From Oreohelix idahoensis (Eukaryota; Mollusca; Gastropoda; Stylommatophora; Oreohelicidae), in NCBI GenBank assembly GCA_024509875.1, contig JAMPIV010011329.1, positions 379,501 to 443,500 of the forward strand: a DNA stretch of 64,000 nucleotides, read 5' to 3'. Below are positions 48,431 through 59,169 of this stretch, one piece after another. The notes beneath the pieces were generated by a model that was not told the DNA's origin, did no database searches, and worked only from the letters and a program-made list of their open reading frames with translations. Within the stretch, counting starts at the first letter, position 1. Each line of letters begins with the position of its first letter. A program made the position numbers and the translations under genes.

Positions 48431-50596
48431 GGGCCTTAAGGACTTGTTATTGCGAGACAAAGTCTTGTCTTCCGTGAGCAGACCACTGCGAGAATATCTA
48501 CAGGAAAGAAAGCCGTCAAGTTTGAGTTCAATGGAGGAATTATGTAGGCAATATTGTAATGCACATCCAGGAGTTTGTGTCAGTAACAACAATATTAAGG
48601 AAGCTTTACCTGTTGCCGCAGCTACAACTTGGAACCACAACAATTATAGACAAAGATCCTACAGTTGTGATGGGAATTTCAAACCAAACAAATTCAATAA
48701 CTCACAACCATATAGAGGTAGACAACCATATAGAAACTATTCACCCCAAAACAGAGGTAATTTCCAACAAAACTCAGGAGAAAGAAGGAATGATAATTTT
48801 GGTAACTATAATAAGAATTGGAATAACTGGGGACCCAATAACCAAAATTATTCAATTCGTAATAGGTCACAAGACTATAGAAATAAAGGAAACAACAATA
48901 GGAACCAAAGAAATAATGACGGGAGTCAAAATAACTCTTTTTACAATAAGAGACATAGATCACGCTCTAGAAATAATGCAAATTCGAACTACCAGGCGAA
49001 CTCAGCAAACACTGCTGCAACACCTGAGAACGCGCAAGACAACAATGTCGTTAATCATTCAGCTTCATGTTGTTCGTTTGACTTTGATACTGCTTCACAG
49101 TGTCCAGATTGCCAAACTCTATTCCAGTCTAATGTGACTTCCTTGTTAAAATGTGGTCATCCGCTCCCAGCAGTTACTGCTTCATCAGCACATGATGGCA
49201 CAGGAGTACTACAGCTTCATAAAGGTTTATTGAATGGCACTCAAGTTACAGTACTCCGTGATTCTGGTTGCACGACTGTCGGAGTGAGACAGTCATTAGT
49301 ACATCCGTCTCATGCAACGGGTGACTTTGTTAAATGTGTAACTTTCGGCGGTACAGTGGAATTTTATCCCACAGCCGTGGTGGATATTCACTCACCATTT
49401 TTTACAGGCAAGGTTAAAGTGTGTTTGTTAAGGAATCCAATAGCGGATGTCACACTTGGCCGGATACACGGCAGCAATGATTGCTCACCCGAAGAAATTG
49501 TTCAGTGGGAACGTCAAAATTTATCAACTGCTGCTGCAGTTACTACACGTGCCCAGGCCAAGGCACAAAAGGAAAATGATGATACCGGTCCTGGAACTCA
49601 GGACGATTTTCACGTTCACTCTGAGATAGACAAACAATCCTTTATCAAACTTCAAAGAGAAGACAACTCTTTGAAGAAATTCTTTAGATTAGTCAAAGAT
49701 AATGATTACGTTAATGATAGTTTGTCACCAAAACAGTGGTACACACTTAAAAATGATGTATTGGTTAGGAATTTTAAAGATTCATCTTTAATCAGACATC
49801 AGGTGATGGTTCCCCAAAAACTTCGTCTGTACATTCTACAACATGCACACGATTCGCACTGTGCTGGCCATATGGGCTACTCTAGGACGCGATCCAGAGT
49901 TTTGTCCTCTTTCTTTTGGCCGGGAATTTCCAGAGACACCTCCATATATTGTCGCTCTTGCGTTATTTGTCAAGAGGTAAAATCAAGAGGAGCCTATCAT
50001 ACGGCCCCGATTCAGGCGTGTGATATACCTGTACGCCCCTTTGAGAAAATGGCCGTAGATATTATCGGTCCTTTACCTGTTATGTCCGCTAGAGGACACA
50101 GGTATGTGCTCACATGTATCGACATGTGCACTCGATGGCCCGAGGCCATCCCTCTTAAGAACATCACCACTAATGACGTTGCTGATGCCCTTTTCTTGAT
50201 TTTTTCTAGACTTGGTTTTCCTCGAAAACTTCTTTCAGATCGAGGTACCCAATTTGTATCTGACACTATGACTGCTGTTATGAAACGCCTCAATATCGAC
50301 AGGTCTCTCAGTAGTGTTTACCATGCGATGAGCAATGGCATGGTGGAACGTCTTAACAGGACGTTAAAGCAGTTATTGGGCAAAGTTACAGTGAAATATC
50401 CTCAAGATTGGGACAGGGTTTTACCCGCCGTGCTGTTCGCATACCGTGAGGTAGCGAATGAACAGACCGGTTTCTCGCCTTTTGAGCTTGTGTTTGGAGC
50501 TCAACCTCGAGGTCCCATGTCACTTATTAAGGACCTGCTCATAGACTCAGAGATGACTGAGGACATCCAGTCATCGTATGAATACGTCGTTAACCC
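48375..50596 (+). CDS. Gag C-terminus, protease and integrase of the LTR element
   Basis: Begins with the rest of gag (LKDLLLRDKVLSSVSRPLRE) and a long Asn/Arg/Gln-rich basic stretch (about 48650-49000). A Cys-His cluster (CPDCQTLF, KCGHPLP) follows in place of a classic CCHC knuckle. The aspartic protease has VTVLRDSGCTT. Integrase follows: the HHCC zinc domain (HAHDSHCAGHMGY, YCRSCVICQE), then catalytic MAVDIIGPLP, LLSDRGTQF and MVERLNRTLKQ, supplying D, D and E. The frame breaks near 50595, in a run of C. Confidence 0.9.
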
Positions 50597-52454
50597 CGCC
50601 GTAACATTATAGATGCATGCCAACTGGCTACAGCTTCTTCCGAGGCTGCTAAAGCAAGATCACGCCAGTTCCAAAATCGCAACAGACGATTACGTCAACT
50701 ATTGCCTGGCGATGAAGCTTTTGTATTGCTTCCAAGGAAAGAAAATAGACTTTTAATTGCTTGGAATGGTCCATATAAAGTGTTGTCACGCATTTCTGAT
50801 GTTGACTACATTTTAGAGATAAAAGGGAAAAGGAAGACCTTTCACATAAACATGCTTAAAGAATTCCACACTAGACCGGAACATCTTCAAGCCATCTTTC
50901 AAGCAGTTGATGACCACCCTAGACCTGGTACTCACTACTCTGCATTATCTGTAATTCAAGAGGAAGAATCGGCTTTTCCTGATGTTCCCATGAACTTACC
51001 TGTCTTTCCTCTCCAAGCGACTGAGACATGGAAGGATATTACTATTTGTCCAGCTTTGTCTTCTGAACAACATTCCCAAGTCTCTAATCTTCTAGAATCC
51101 TTTCCAGACGTCCTCACAGACATCCCAGGGCGTACATCAGTCATTTCGCATGACATCACCCTTACAGATGATCGACCAATTCGTCTACGCCCCTATCCTA
51201 TCCCTATTCACTACCAGCACCAGGTGGAAGAAGAATTAAAACAAATGCTTAATTTAGGAATTATAGAACCTTCCAATGCCCCTTACTCATCACCTATGGT
51301 CATCGTTCGTAAGAAAGACAAAAATATCAGATTGTGTGTAGATTACCGGAAGCTGAATAACATCACAGTCTTCGATGCTGAACCCTTACCCCTACTTGAA
51401 AATCTTTTGTCTCGTCTCGCCAAGTCTCTTTTTCTTTACTAAAATTGACCTTACCAAGGGATACTGGCAAGTTCCCTTGACTGACAGAGCTAAACCACTC
51501 ACTGCCTTTGCTACACAACAGGGTCTTTATCAGTGGAACGTAATGCCTTTCGGACTTATGAACGCCCCGGCAACGTTTGTCCGTATGATGAGAAAAATTC
51601 TCTCTCATCGGTCCGATATAATCACATATATAGACGACATCTGTCTATTCAGTTCCACTTGGGAGGAGCACTTCTTAGGTTTACATTCTCTTTTGGACAC
51701 TTTACGTCTCCACCACCTAACAGCCAAGCCCTCAAAGATCTTTATTGCTTTTGAGGAAATTTCTTTCTTGGGACATAAGGTGGGTCACGGTTTTCTTCAG
51801 ACCGTGCCACAGAATGTTTCCAAAATCCTAAAATTATCTGTGCCCACTACTAAGAAGCAAGTTCGTAGTCTTCTCGGCTTGATTCAGTATTATAGTAAAT
51901 TTATACCAAACTTGTCTTCAATCACTGCAGACCTCTCTGCCTTGCTTAAAAAAGGCTTACCAAACCACGTGCACTGGACACCAGAGTGCCAGGCTGCGTT
52001 AAATTATGTTCAAAATATTTTTTCTGTGCCACCAATTTTGAGGTTACCAGATACAAATCTGACTTATTATCTCCGCACAGATGCTAGTTCAAAAGGTATC
52101 GGCGCATCACTGATGCAAGAGTTCGAGGGAAGATTACATCCAACCCTCTACATATCCAGAAAGCTCAATGATGCAGAAAGAAAGTACCCAGTGATAGAAA
52201 GAGAGTTGCTGGCTGTTATCTGGGCGGTAGTCAAGCTGGAGCGGTATTTGTTGGGCGCCCCTTTCATCATACAATCAGACCAGAAATCCCTTTCCTCATT
52301 GAAGAAGGCGAATCACAAGAACCCAAAGCTAGCCCGTTTCGCCATCCTACTTCAACCTTTTCAGTATGAAATCGAGGCAATACCAGGTTCTGCAAATGTG
52401 GTCGCAGATGCTTTATCGAGATGCCCACAACTCGAACTTGAAGATTCATATTGA
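50597..52454 (+). CDS. GPY/F module, reverse transcriptase and RNase H of the LTR element
   Basis: The frame at 50597-51430 finishes integrase with LLPGDEAFVLLPRKEN and AWNGPYKVLSRI (GPY/F module). The gypsy-type reverse transcriptase then starts: LRPYPIPIHYQHQVEEEL, LGIIEPSNAPYSSPMVIV, CVDYRKLNNIT. A one-base change near 51430 shifts to the frame ending at 52454: KIDLTKGYWQVPL, MPFGLMNAPATFVRMM, YIDDICLFS (catalytic pair) and FLGHKVGHG. RNase H follows: LRTDASSKGIGASLMQ, ERELLAVIWAV, SDQKSL, NVVADALSR. No integrase follows RNase H; the stop is followed by non-coding sequence. Confidence 0.9.
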
Positions 52455-53423
52455 TTTAGTTAATTGACTTTATATCATACATGTGTGAAGCCATGGTGTT
52501 TATCCACTACTAGTCATTATGACAAAGGACGATAAATACATGAACACTAAGAAGATTTTCAAATCATTCATATTAACATTTGTGATTTAAACGACTTTGA
52601 GATAATCATTATTCACTTTAACTAGTGGTACAATGAACAGTATTATACTACTTGCAGACACGAACAATTTCCAACTACAACATCATGTTATTATTCTGTA
52701 ATGCACATTCACATTAATTAAGTTTGCTATATTATTGCTACAAATCTAGTCCTGACACGGATAGTTTGGAGTATGATTACATTATTGCAAGTTTGTTGTG
52801 GACATTACTTGTCTTGCCAACGTACAAAAGGTACTTAGAGTAGAATAAGTAAGTAATGTAATAATTGTGTTAATTAGTTATACTTGCGTTCTTGTACTAT
52901 TTTTTTTTCCTCTCTTCTTTCTCTTTTTGTGAGATATTCATGTACTTTAGTTACATTAATTTCATATCGCATTGCTTCATATCTTATTTGATTTGTCATG
53001 TGTGAATTGCGTTTAAGCTTAATTTTAGGATTTTTGACAGCATTGTTAGTTGGAGATATAACCTTCTATTTTTATTATACTTTATTATTCATGCATTTTG
53101 AATTCTTGATTTGGATTTTTTTTTGTTTTATTTCATTTTATATATCTCATACCATTTTCATATATGCATGCTATTTCTTTAATAGGTTTATTGGAAACTC
53201 ACAGTGATCATACATTTAGGTATTTTTTTTGTTACATCATTGGAATATCGACTGTATATGACTTGTTACTTATGGACATATGACTGTTTATGACTGATGA
53301 CAAATTCATCTAGCATGTTATTTAATGATAAGTTACATTATGCAGACTGACTGCGACTAGATTATTTTCGATGTGGCCCAATATTTGTGATATAATCAAT
53401 TTTGGCCGCTATTTCCGCATAGG
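52455..53423 (+). other. 3' non-coding part of the LTR element
   Basis: AT-rich, with many TATATG/CATTTT runs and no open frame of interest. The usual place of integrase or env in gypsy elements is empty. Confidence 0.65.
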
Positions 53424-54076
53424 TCAGCGACGGTCAACTAGTGACGTTTTCTGTCACATGTCGTGGAGTTCAGTGTGTTAATTAACGGGGCTTCCGTCTT
53501 TGTGTTTGCGTCCGAGAGGGATGTAATTTTTCGAGGCTCCGGGATAATGGAGCGTGATTTATAAATATATATTGTGGCATTGTTGATTCTCGGAGGCTGC
53601 CACGTTATGTGCAAGATGGTTCATAAACGTATCTAGAAGTTCATACCATAATTTACTACAAGTAACTTTGAGATATGAGGCAACTAATATTTGGTTTGCA
53701 CTGATTGCTTCTGCCGCATTACTTTGGTTTTCGTGGATTACCGAACCTTTAGTACAACGGCCAGAATTGAGTGGAGATGAGAGGATTGTATTATTATTAT
53801 ATTATTGCCACTTAAAGATGCCTAACGTTTGAACCTTATTGACGGACGAGGGATAATCTACTACGCTTATCCATTGCTATGTACTTTTGATGTGTTGATG
53901 GATACTATTGTGAAGTGACTTTATGTATTAAATGTCAACCATGTTTTCCCGTGGACCTGTTCACCTACCGGCTTTGTTATGTGTACTGACCATAATGTCC
54001 TGAATGAACACCTGCTATCATTCGCGTATACATGCATGATCCTCTAATTTATCCCAACGTAACACCATATAATTTG
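53424..54076 (+). repeat. 3' LTR
   Basis: Near-identical to 45824-46476. The upstream sequence GCTATTTCCGCATAGG is not the purine tract usually seen before a 3' LTR. Confidence 0.92.
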
Positions 54077-54825
54077 CAACCATCGGTACACACAGCAGAC
54101 AATTTTTCAAACCCACCATATTCTTCCATGGCATTTTGAACTGCAGAAAATATGTCATCCCCTTTACTTGTACCATGCAAAGAGCAAACTTTCAGTAATT
54201 CTTCAGAAACAGTAAAGTCTTCCTGGATCACTTTAACAAAAATAAGAAGCTGGCTAGTGTCTGTGATGTCTGTACTTTCATCAATCGCCAGTGAAAAGTA
54301 TGGACAATTTTCAGTTAAAGATGTCAAGTTCTGGGACAAATGCAAACTAATATCTTCTGTTCTCCTAGCTACGGTTTGTTTTGAAAGAGGTACATTTTGA
54401 AATTCTTTTACTACTTTTTCTTCATTGAACGCTTCTGCCATTTGAACTGCACACTTTTTCACAAACTCTCCATCTGTAAACGGCTTTTTTGCTTTTGCAA
54501 GCTCATAACTAATCACATAGGACGCCATGAGCGATGATTCCTGAATCTTATTTACATGACTAAATATACTCTTTTGCTGATTCAGTTTTTTCTTCAGTTG
54601 TTCAATCACAAGCTTTCTCGACTCGCTGCTATGCTCGTCGTTGTTTTTCTGATGATTTGTGATGTAGTGACGTTTCAAGTTATATTCCATCACTACGGCT
54701 AACACTTGGGCGCAAACTAAGCACTGAGGTTTATTGTCCTTATTGAGAATGAACAAATAATCGAACTCCCATTCTGGTTTAAATGCGCGATTTTCACTGT
54801 CCACTTTTCTATACTTAGAAAACAT
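54076..54825 (-). pseudogene. hAT transposase, N-terminal half
   Basis: ATG at 54825: MFSKYRKVDSENRAFKPEWE, then a BED-like finger (CLVCAQVLAVVMEYNLKRHY, TNHQ). ALAIDESTDITDTSQLL-type wording (FSLAIDESTDITD) marks the first catalytic Asp and LSAVCTDG the second, at which point the LTR element begins. The other half is at 45700-44665. Confidence 0.88.
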
Positions 54826-54849
54826 TTTTACAAATGCAAACTCTTATAC

Positions 54850-55383
54850 ATGAAAACGTGCACAACAGCTACAAGCCCAGAAGTGTCACTGGCTGATTTG
54901 TACTTAACACACTTCACAAGACCAACTGTGCACCTCAACTCCTTCCTATAGAAATGTACCTACCATCCACCCCCACTCCCAAGATCACTTTCCCATACCG
55001 ATACTAAAGACAAAGCAACATCATTCGATCTCAGAGACTTCCGACCGCAGAAAAGATCTGTCATTGCTTTCAGTTTCTCATTATCAAAGTAGGTATAGGT
55101 ACCGACACTGTCTTCGCCTGTCCACGTGATCAGAGATTTGACGTTATCATTTCCGTTTTGTCGGCACTAAATAGTAGAGCTCACTTGGTATGATAGAGAG
55201 AGAGAGAGAGAGAGAGCGAGAGCGAGAGAGAGAGAGAGTTGGTGGTGTTGTGGGAGGTGGGGAGATGTTAATCGTACATTTTGGGTCTTTTTGGTTTTGT
55301 TTCTGGTGCCTGTGCGTGCTATTTTGTAATATTTTTTTTAGCACAGTGGTCGGAGTATACAGTAATTTTCAATCAACAATAAG
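54850..55383. other. Non-coding 5' part of hAT with (GA)n run
   Basis: Upstream of the hAT start codon (54825, - strand). Contains a GA microsatellite at 55190-55240, with two GC interruptions. Confidence 0.7.
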
Positions 55384-55468
55384 AGGCCGGCCAAAACAGG
55401 TTGGCGGGCCGGTCAAAACAGGTTGGCGGGCCGGATCTGGCCCGCGGGCCGTAGTTTGGCCACCTCTG

Positions 55469-56020
55469 ATCTACATGATATTAGTGATATCAGTGTTAAT
55501 TTGATACACCAAATAAATACCATGTTTCCACTAAAATCTGTCATTTGTCTCACCAGTTAGTCTTACTTACTTAGTCGTTCCTCTTCTATCATGAGGTGTA
55601 GAGGTTTGGAAGAGAAAGTGCCACACTATTTCATCAGCAGTCTTCCTTCTGGCCTGGTTCCATTCTAGTCCTCGGTCCTCGGGTAAAATGTATTTGAGAA
55701 TAAATGAAATCAGTATAAAAGACGAGAGAAAGGAAGGGCAGAATGTCAGACGGGCCTGCGTGCCCAATTCTCAACCCTTTGAAAATAAAGTTCGTTCGTT
55801 CATTCAGAGATTGTCTAATGTTGTCCTCCCAGCAGACTACTAGTTAGTCTTTTACATGATACTGCTGATTTTAGTATTAATAACACTTTATTTTCACTAA
55901 TATCAAGCATTGTTTTTGTTCTTATTCTTGTATGTGAAACTAGTAATATCGCTTTTATTTGAGAAACAAAATAACATTGTGTTTTCTCAAGAATGTAGCA
56001 GTGACATTATCGTCAATATC
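55469..56020 (+). repeat. ~93-bp exon-end-like repeats, third block, with inverted LINE 3' end
   Basis: After the hAT, units resume: ACATGATATTAGTGATATCA, GTGTTAATTTG, ACTAAAATCTGTCATT at 55475-55562, and two more units at about 55841 and 55926. A LINE 3' end (55565-55850) splits the block. The last unit runs into an R1 copy. Confidence 0.78.
55565..55850 (-). repeat. LINE 3' end fragment (family 6, antisense) with insert
   Basis: Reverse complement of 41510-41640 (CTCTTCTATCATGAGGTGTA, CTGGTTCCATTCTAGTCCTC, GATTGTCTAATGTTGTCCTC). An extra ~115 bp at about 55680-55797, ending CGTTCGTTCATTC, interrupts it. Confidence 0.7.
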
Positions 56021-56265
56021 ATTGTCCCTTTCGCTTTCCTATAGAGCATGGAGCCATCACTGCAGTTAGCTCCCTTGCAGGAAGCCTGCACAAATCACTC
56101 ACAGGCTGTTGTAGCAGTGATTCTGTAGCAATTTGTTTATAATAATGTGGTAGCCAGCCACCATACACACCCTCATATTAGTCACCTTGTATGACATGCT
56201 TGTGGGAACAGTAGGTCAAATCTTTCTTTGTCTCTTAAGAGACCCCATGGAACTGGACAGAGCTT
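56021..56265 (+). repeat. Dispersed repeat R1
   Basis: CATTGTCCCTTTCGCTTTCC, GAGCATGGAGCCATCACTGC, CCTTGCAGGAAGCCTGCAC, GTTGTAGCAGTGATTCTG, CCACCATACACACCCTCATA, TTAGTCACCTTGTATGAC, TCTCTTAAGAGACCCC. It lies 147 bp before exon 3. Confidence 0.7.
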
Positions 56266-56411
56266 TGCTGTGTGTTTGTTCTAAAATTTAATTGTTCTGA
56301 TAGATGGAGCTAAGGACATCATTTTTAAACTCAGATCTAAAAAAAAATGTGTACTGCGTTATCCCATCATAAAACCAAATATCCATCGTAATGTAAATAT
56401 AAATTTGACAG

Positions 56412-56589
56412 ATATTCTCAAGGTTCGGCTCAAGAAATTTATTGAGCAGAATTTCCCCAATGATCTTGTGAAGCTAATAAGATTAGAGCACAGAGAAGGG
56501 CTGATTCGAGCTAGAATGGAGGGACTTCGTCATGTGAGAGGGGAGGCTGTCTCATTCTTTGACAGTCATATGGAAGTAAACAAAGACTG
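56412..56589 (+). CDS. Polypeptide GalNAc-transferase, exon 3
   Basis: Acceptor AATTTGACAG, donor GTGAGT. Joined to exon 2 it continues DDASDIYILKVRLKKFIEQ, then VKLIRLEHREGLIRARMEG and VSFFDSHMEVNKDW. The D-S-H triplet is the DXH metal-binding motif that holds Mn2+ and UDP-GalNAc, and REGLIRAR is a family hallmark. The exon ends after two bases of the Trp codon, so the gene continues. No later exon was found before 64000. The three exons give 265 codons of an enzyme that is usually 550-650 residues. Confidence 0.93.
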
Positions 56590-56627
56590 GTGAGTATAGA
56601 TTATATCCTCTTTTGTTTGATAGACAT

Positions 56628-59168
56628 TGTTTTCTTCTTCCTTCTTTTATTTCTTCTTCCTTCTTTTATTTCTTCTTCTTCCTTCTTTTGTTTTCTTCTT
56701 CTTCCTTCTTGTTTATTCTTCTTCCTTCTTTTGTTTTATTCTTTCTTCTTTTGTTTATTCTTCTTCTTCCTTCTTGTTTATTCTTCTTCCTTCTTTTGTT
56801 TTATTCTTCCTTCTTTTGTTTATTCTTCTTCCTTTTTTGTTTTATTCTTCCTTCTTTTGTTTTATTCTTTCTTCTTTTGTTTATTCTTCTTCCTTCTTTT
56901 GTTTTCTTCTTCTTCCTTCTTTTGTTTTCTTCTTCTTCCTTCTTTTGTTTTATTCTTTCTTCTTTTGTTTATTCTTCTTCCTTCTTTTGTTTTATTCTTT
57001 CTTCTTTTGTTTATTCTTCTTCCTTCTTTTGTTTTCTTCTTCTTCCTTCTTTTGTTTTATTCTTTCTTCTTTTGTTTATTCTTCTTCCTTCTTTTGTTTT
57101 CTTCTTCTTCCTTCTTTTGTTTTATTCTTTCTTCTTTTGTTTATTCTTCTTCCTTTTTTGTTTTATTCTTCCTTCTTTTGTTTTCTTCTTCTTCCTTCTT
57201 GTTTATTCTTCTTCCTTCTTTTGTTTTATTCTTTCTTCTTTTGTTTATTCTTCTTCCTTCTTTTGTTTTATTCTTCCTTCTTTTGTTTTCTTCTTCTTCC
57301 TTCTTGTTTATTCTTCTTCCTTTTTTGTTTTATTCTTCCTTCTTTTGTTTTCTTCTTCTTCCTTCTTGTTTATTCTTCTTGTTTATTCTTCTTCCTTCTT
57401 TTGTTTTATTCTTTCTTCTTTTGTTTATTCTTCTTCCTTTTTTGTTTTATTCTTCCTTCTTTTGTTTTCTTCTTCTTCCTTCTTGTTTATTCTTCTTCCT
57501 TCTTTTGTTTTATTCTTTCTTCTTTTGTTTATTCTTCTTCCTTCTTTTGTTTTATTCTTTCTTCTTTTGTTTATTCTTCTTCTTTTTCTTCTTCTTCCTC
57601 TTCTTTTTTTTTTTTTTTTCTTCTCTTCTTCTTCTTTTTTTTCTTTTTCTTCTTCTTTTTTTTTTTCTTCTTTTTTTTCTTTTTTTTTTTTTTTCTTTTC
57701 TTTTTCTTTTTTTCTTCTTTTGTTTTCTTCTTCTTCCTTCTTTTGTTTTATTCTTCCTTCTTTTGTTTTCATCTTCTTCCTTCTTGTTTATTCTTCTTCC
57801 TTTTTTGTTTTATTCTTCCTTCTTTTGTTTTCTTCTTCTTCCTTCTTTTGTTTTATTCTTCCTTCTTTTGTTTTCTTCTTCTTCCTTCTTTTGTTTTTTT
57901 TCTTCTTCTTCTTTTCTTTTTTTATTCTTCTTCTTTTTTGTTTTATTTTCTTCTTCTTCTTCCTTATTGTTTATTCTTCTTCCTTCTTTTGTTTTATTCT
58001 TCCTTCTTTTGTTTATTCTTCTTCCTTCTTTTGTTTTATTCTTCCTTCTTTTGTTTATTCTTCTTCCTTTTTTGTTTTATTCTTCCTTCTTTTGTTTTCT
58101 TCTTCTTCCTTCTTGTTTATTCTTCTTCCTTTTTTGTTTTATTCTTCCTTCTTTTGTTTTCTTCTTCTTCCTTCTTGTTTATTCTTCTTCCTTCTTTTGT
58201 TTTCTTTTTCTTCCTTCTTGTTTATTCTTCTTCCTTCTGTTGTTTTATTCTTCCTTCTTTTGTTTTCTTCTTCCTTTTTTGTTTTATTCTTCCTTCTTTT
58301 GTTTTCTTCTTCTTCCTTCTTGTTTATTCTTCTTCCTTCTTTTGTTTTATTCTTCCTTCTTTTGTTTATTCTTCTTCCTTTTTTGTTTTATTCTTCCTTC
58401 TTTTGTTTTCTTCTTCTTCCTTCTTGTTTATTCTTCTTCCTTTTTTGTTTTTTTTTTTCTTCTTTTTTTTTTTTCTTCTTCTTTTTTTTTTTTTCTTCTT
58501 TCTTCTTTTTTTTTTTTTTTCTTTTTTTTTTTTTTTTCTTCTTCTTTTGTTTTTTCTTTTTTTTGTTTAATCTTCTTCCCTCTTTTGTTTTCTTCTTTCT
58601 TCTTCTTGTTTTTCTTCTTCCTTCTGTTGTTTTTTTCTTCCTTCTTTTGTTTTTCTTCTTTCCTTCTTGTTTTTTTTATTCTTCTTTTTCTTTTTCTTCT
58701 TCTTTTTTTTATTCTTTCTTCTTTTGTTTTCTTCTTCTTCCTTCTTGTTTATTCTTCTTCCTTCTTTTGTTTTATTCTTTCTTCTTTTGTTTATTCTTCT
58801 TCCTTTTTTGTTTTATTCTTCCTTCTTTTGTTTTCTTCTTCTTCCTTCTTGTTTATTCTTCTTCCTTCTTTTGTTTTATTCTTCCTTCTTTTGTTTTCTT
58901 CTTCTTCCTTCTTGTTTATTCTTCTTCCTTCTTTTGTTTTCTTCTTCTTCCTTCTTGTTTATTCTTCTTCCTTCTTTTGTTTTATTCTTTCTTCTTTTGT
59001 TTTCTTCTTCCTTTTTTGTTTTATTCTTCCTTCTTTTGTTTTCTTCTTCTTCCTTCTTGTTTATTCTTCTTCCTTCTTTTGTTTTAATCTTTCTTCTTTT
59101 GTTTTCTTCTTCCTTCTATTGTTTTCTTCTTCCTTTTTTGTTTTCTTCTTTCTTCTTTCCCTTTTCTG
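56628..59168 (+). repeat. 2.5-kb polypyrimidine (TTC/CTT-rich) tandem tract
   Basis: Almost only T and C on the + strand, with G and A at regular places in the motifs TTCTTTTGTTTTATTC and TTCTTCCTTCTTGTTTATTC, which alternate with spacings of about 23-46 bp. Purer T/C parts lie at 57575-57715 and 58445-58560. It starts 38 bases after the exon 3 donor. The long Phe/Leu/Ser frames are by-products of the lack of stop codons in such sequence. Confidence 0.95.
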
Positions 59169-59169
59169 T

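Larger units (their letters stand above)
45824..54076 (+). mobile_element. Ty3/gypsy-type LTR retrotransposon, Gmr1-like (integrase before RT)
   Basis: Two 653-bp direct repeats bound 8.25 kb. The coding order is gag, protease, integrase with GPY/F module, reverse transcriptase, RNase H. In normal gypsy elements integrase is last; the order here is that of copia, as in the Gmr1 group of gypsy elements. The reverse transcriptase and integrase themselves are gypsy-like. Coding runs 47747-52454 and needs three frame changes. A long leader (46477-47746) and a ~970-bp 3' non-coding part flank it. I see no env gene. Confidence 0.9.
44281..55468 (-). mobile_element. hAT DNA transposon (GTF2IRD2/ZBED-like) carrying a nested LTR element
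   Basis: Termini CAGTGGTGGCCAAGCTA (left) and, read outward, CAGAGGTGGCCAAACTA (right) match at 15 of 17. An exact 8-bp target duplication ATCTACAT lies at 44273-44280 and 55469-55476. The transposase is on the - strand: N-terminal half 54825-54076, C-terminal half about 45700-44665. Without the nested gypsy element (45824-54076) the hAT would be about 2.9 kb. A 22-bp block in the right subterminal region is duplicated (55384-55435). Confidence 0.93.
41936..56411 (+). other. GALNT intron 2
   Basis: 14.5 kb between GTAAGT (41935) and TTTGACAG. In order it holds exon-end-like repeats, an R1 copy blown up into a 51-bp array, more exon-end-like repeats, the hAT with nested gypsy element, further repeats, an inverted LINE 3' end and another R1. 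Confidence 0.85.

Noticed and set aside
45824..54076. Endogenous retrovirus with env
   Set aside because: Nothing coding follows RNase H, and no envelope-like frame or membrane segment is seen.
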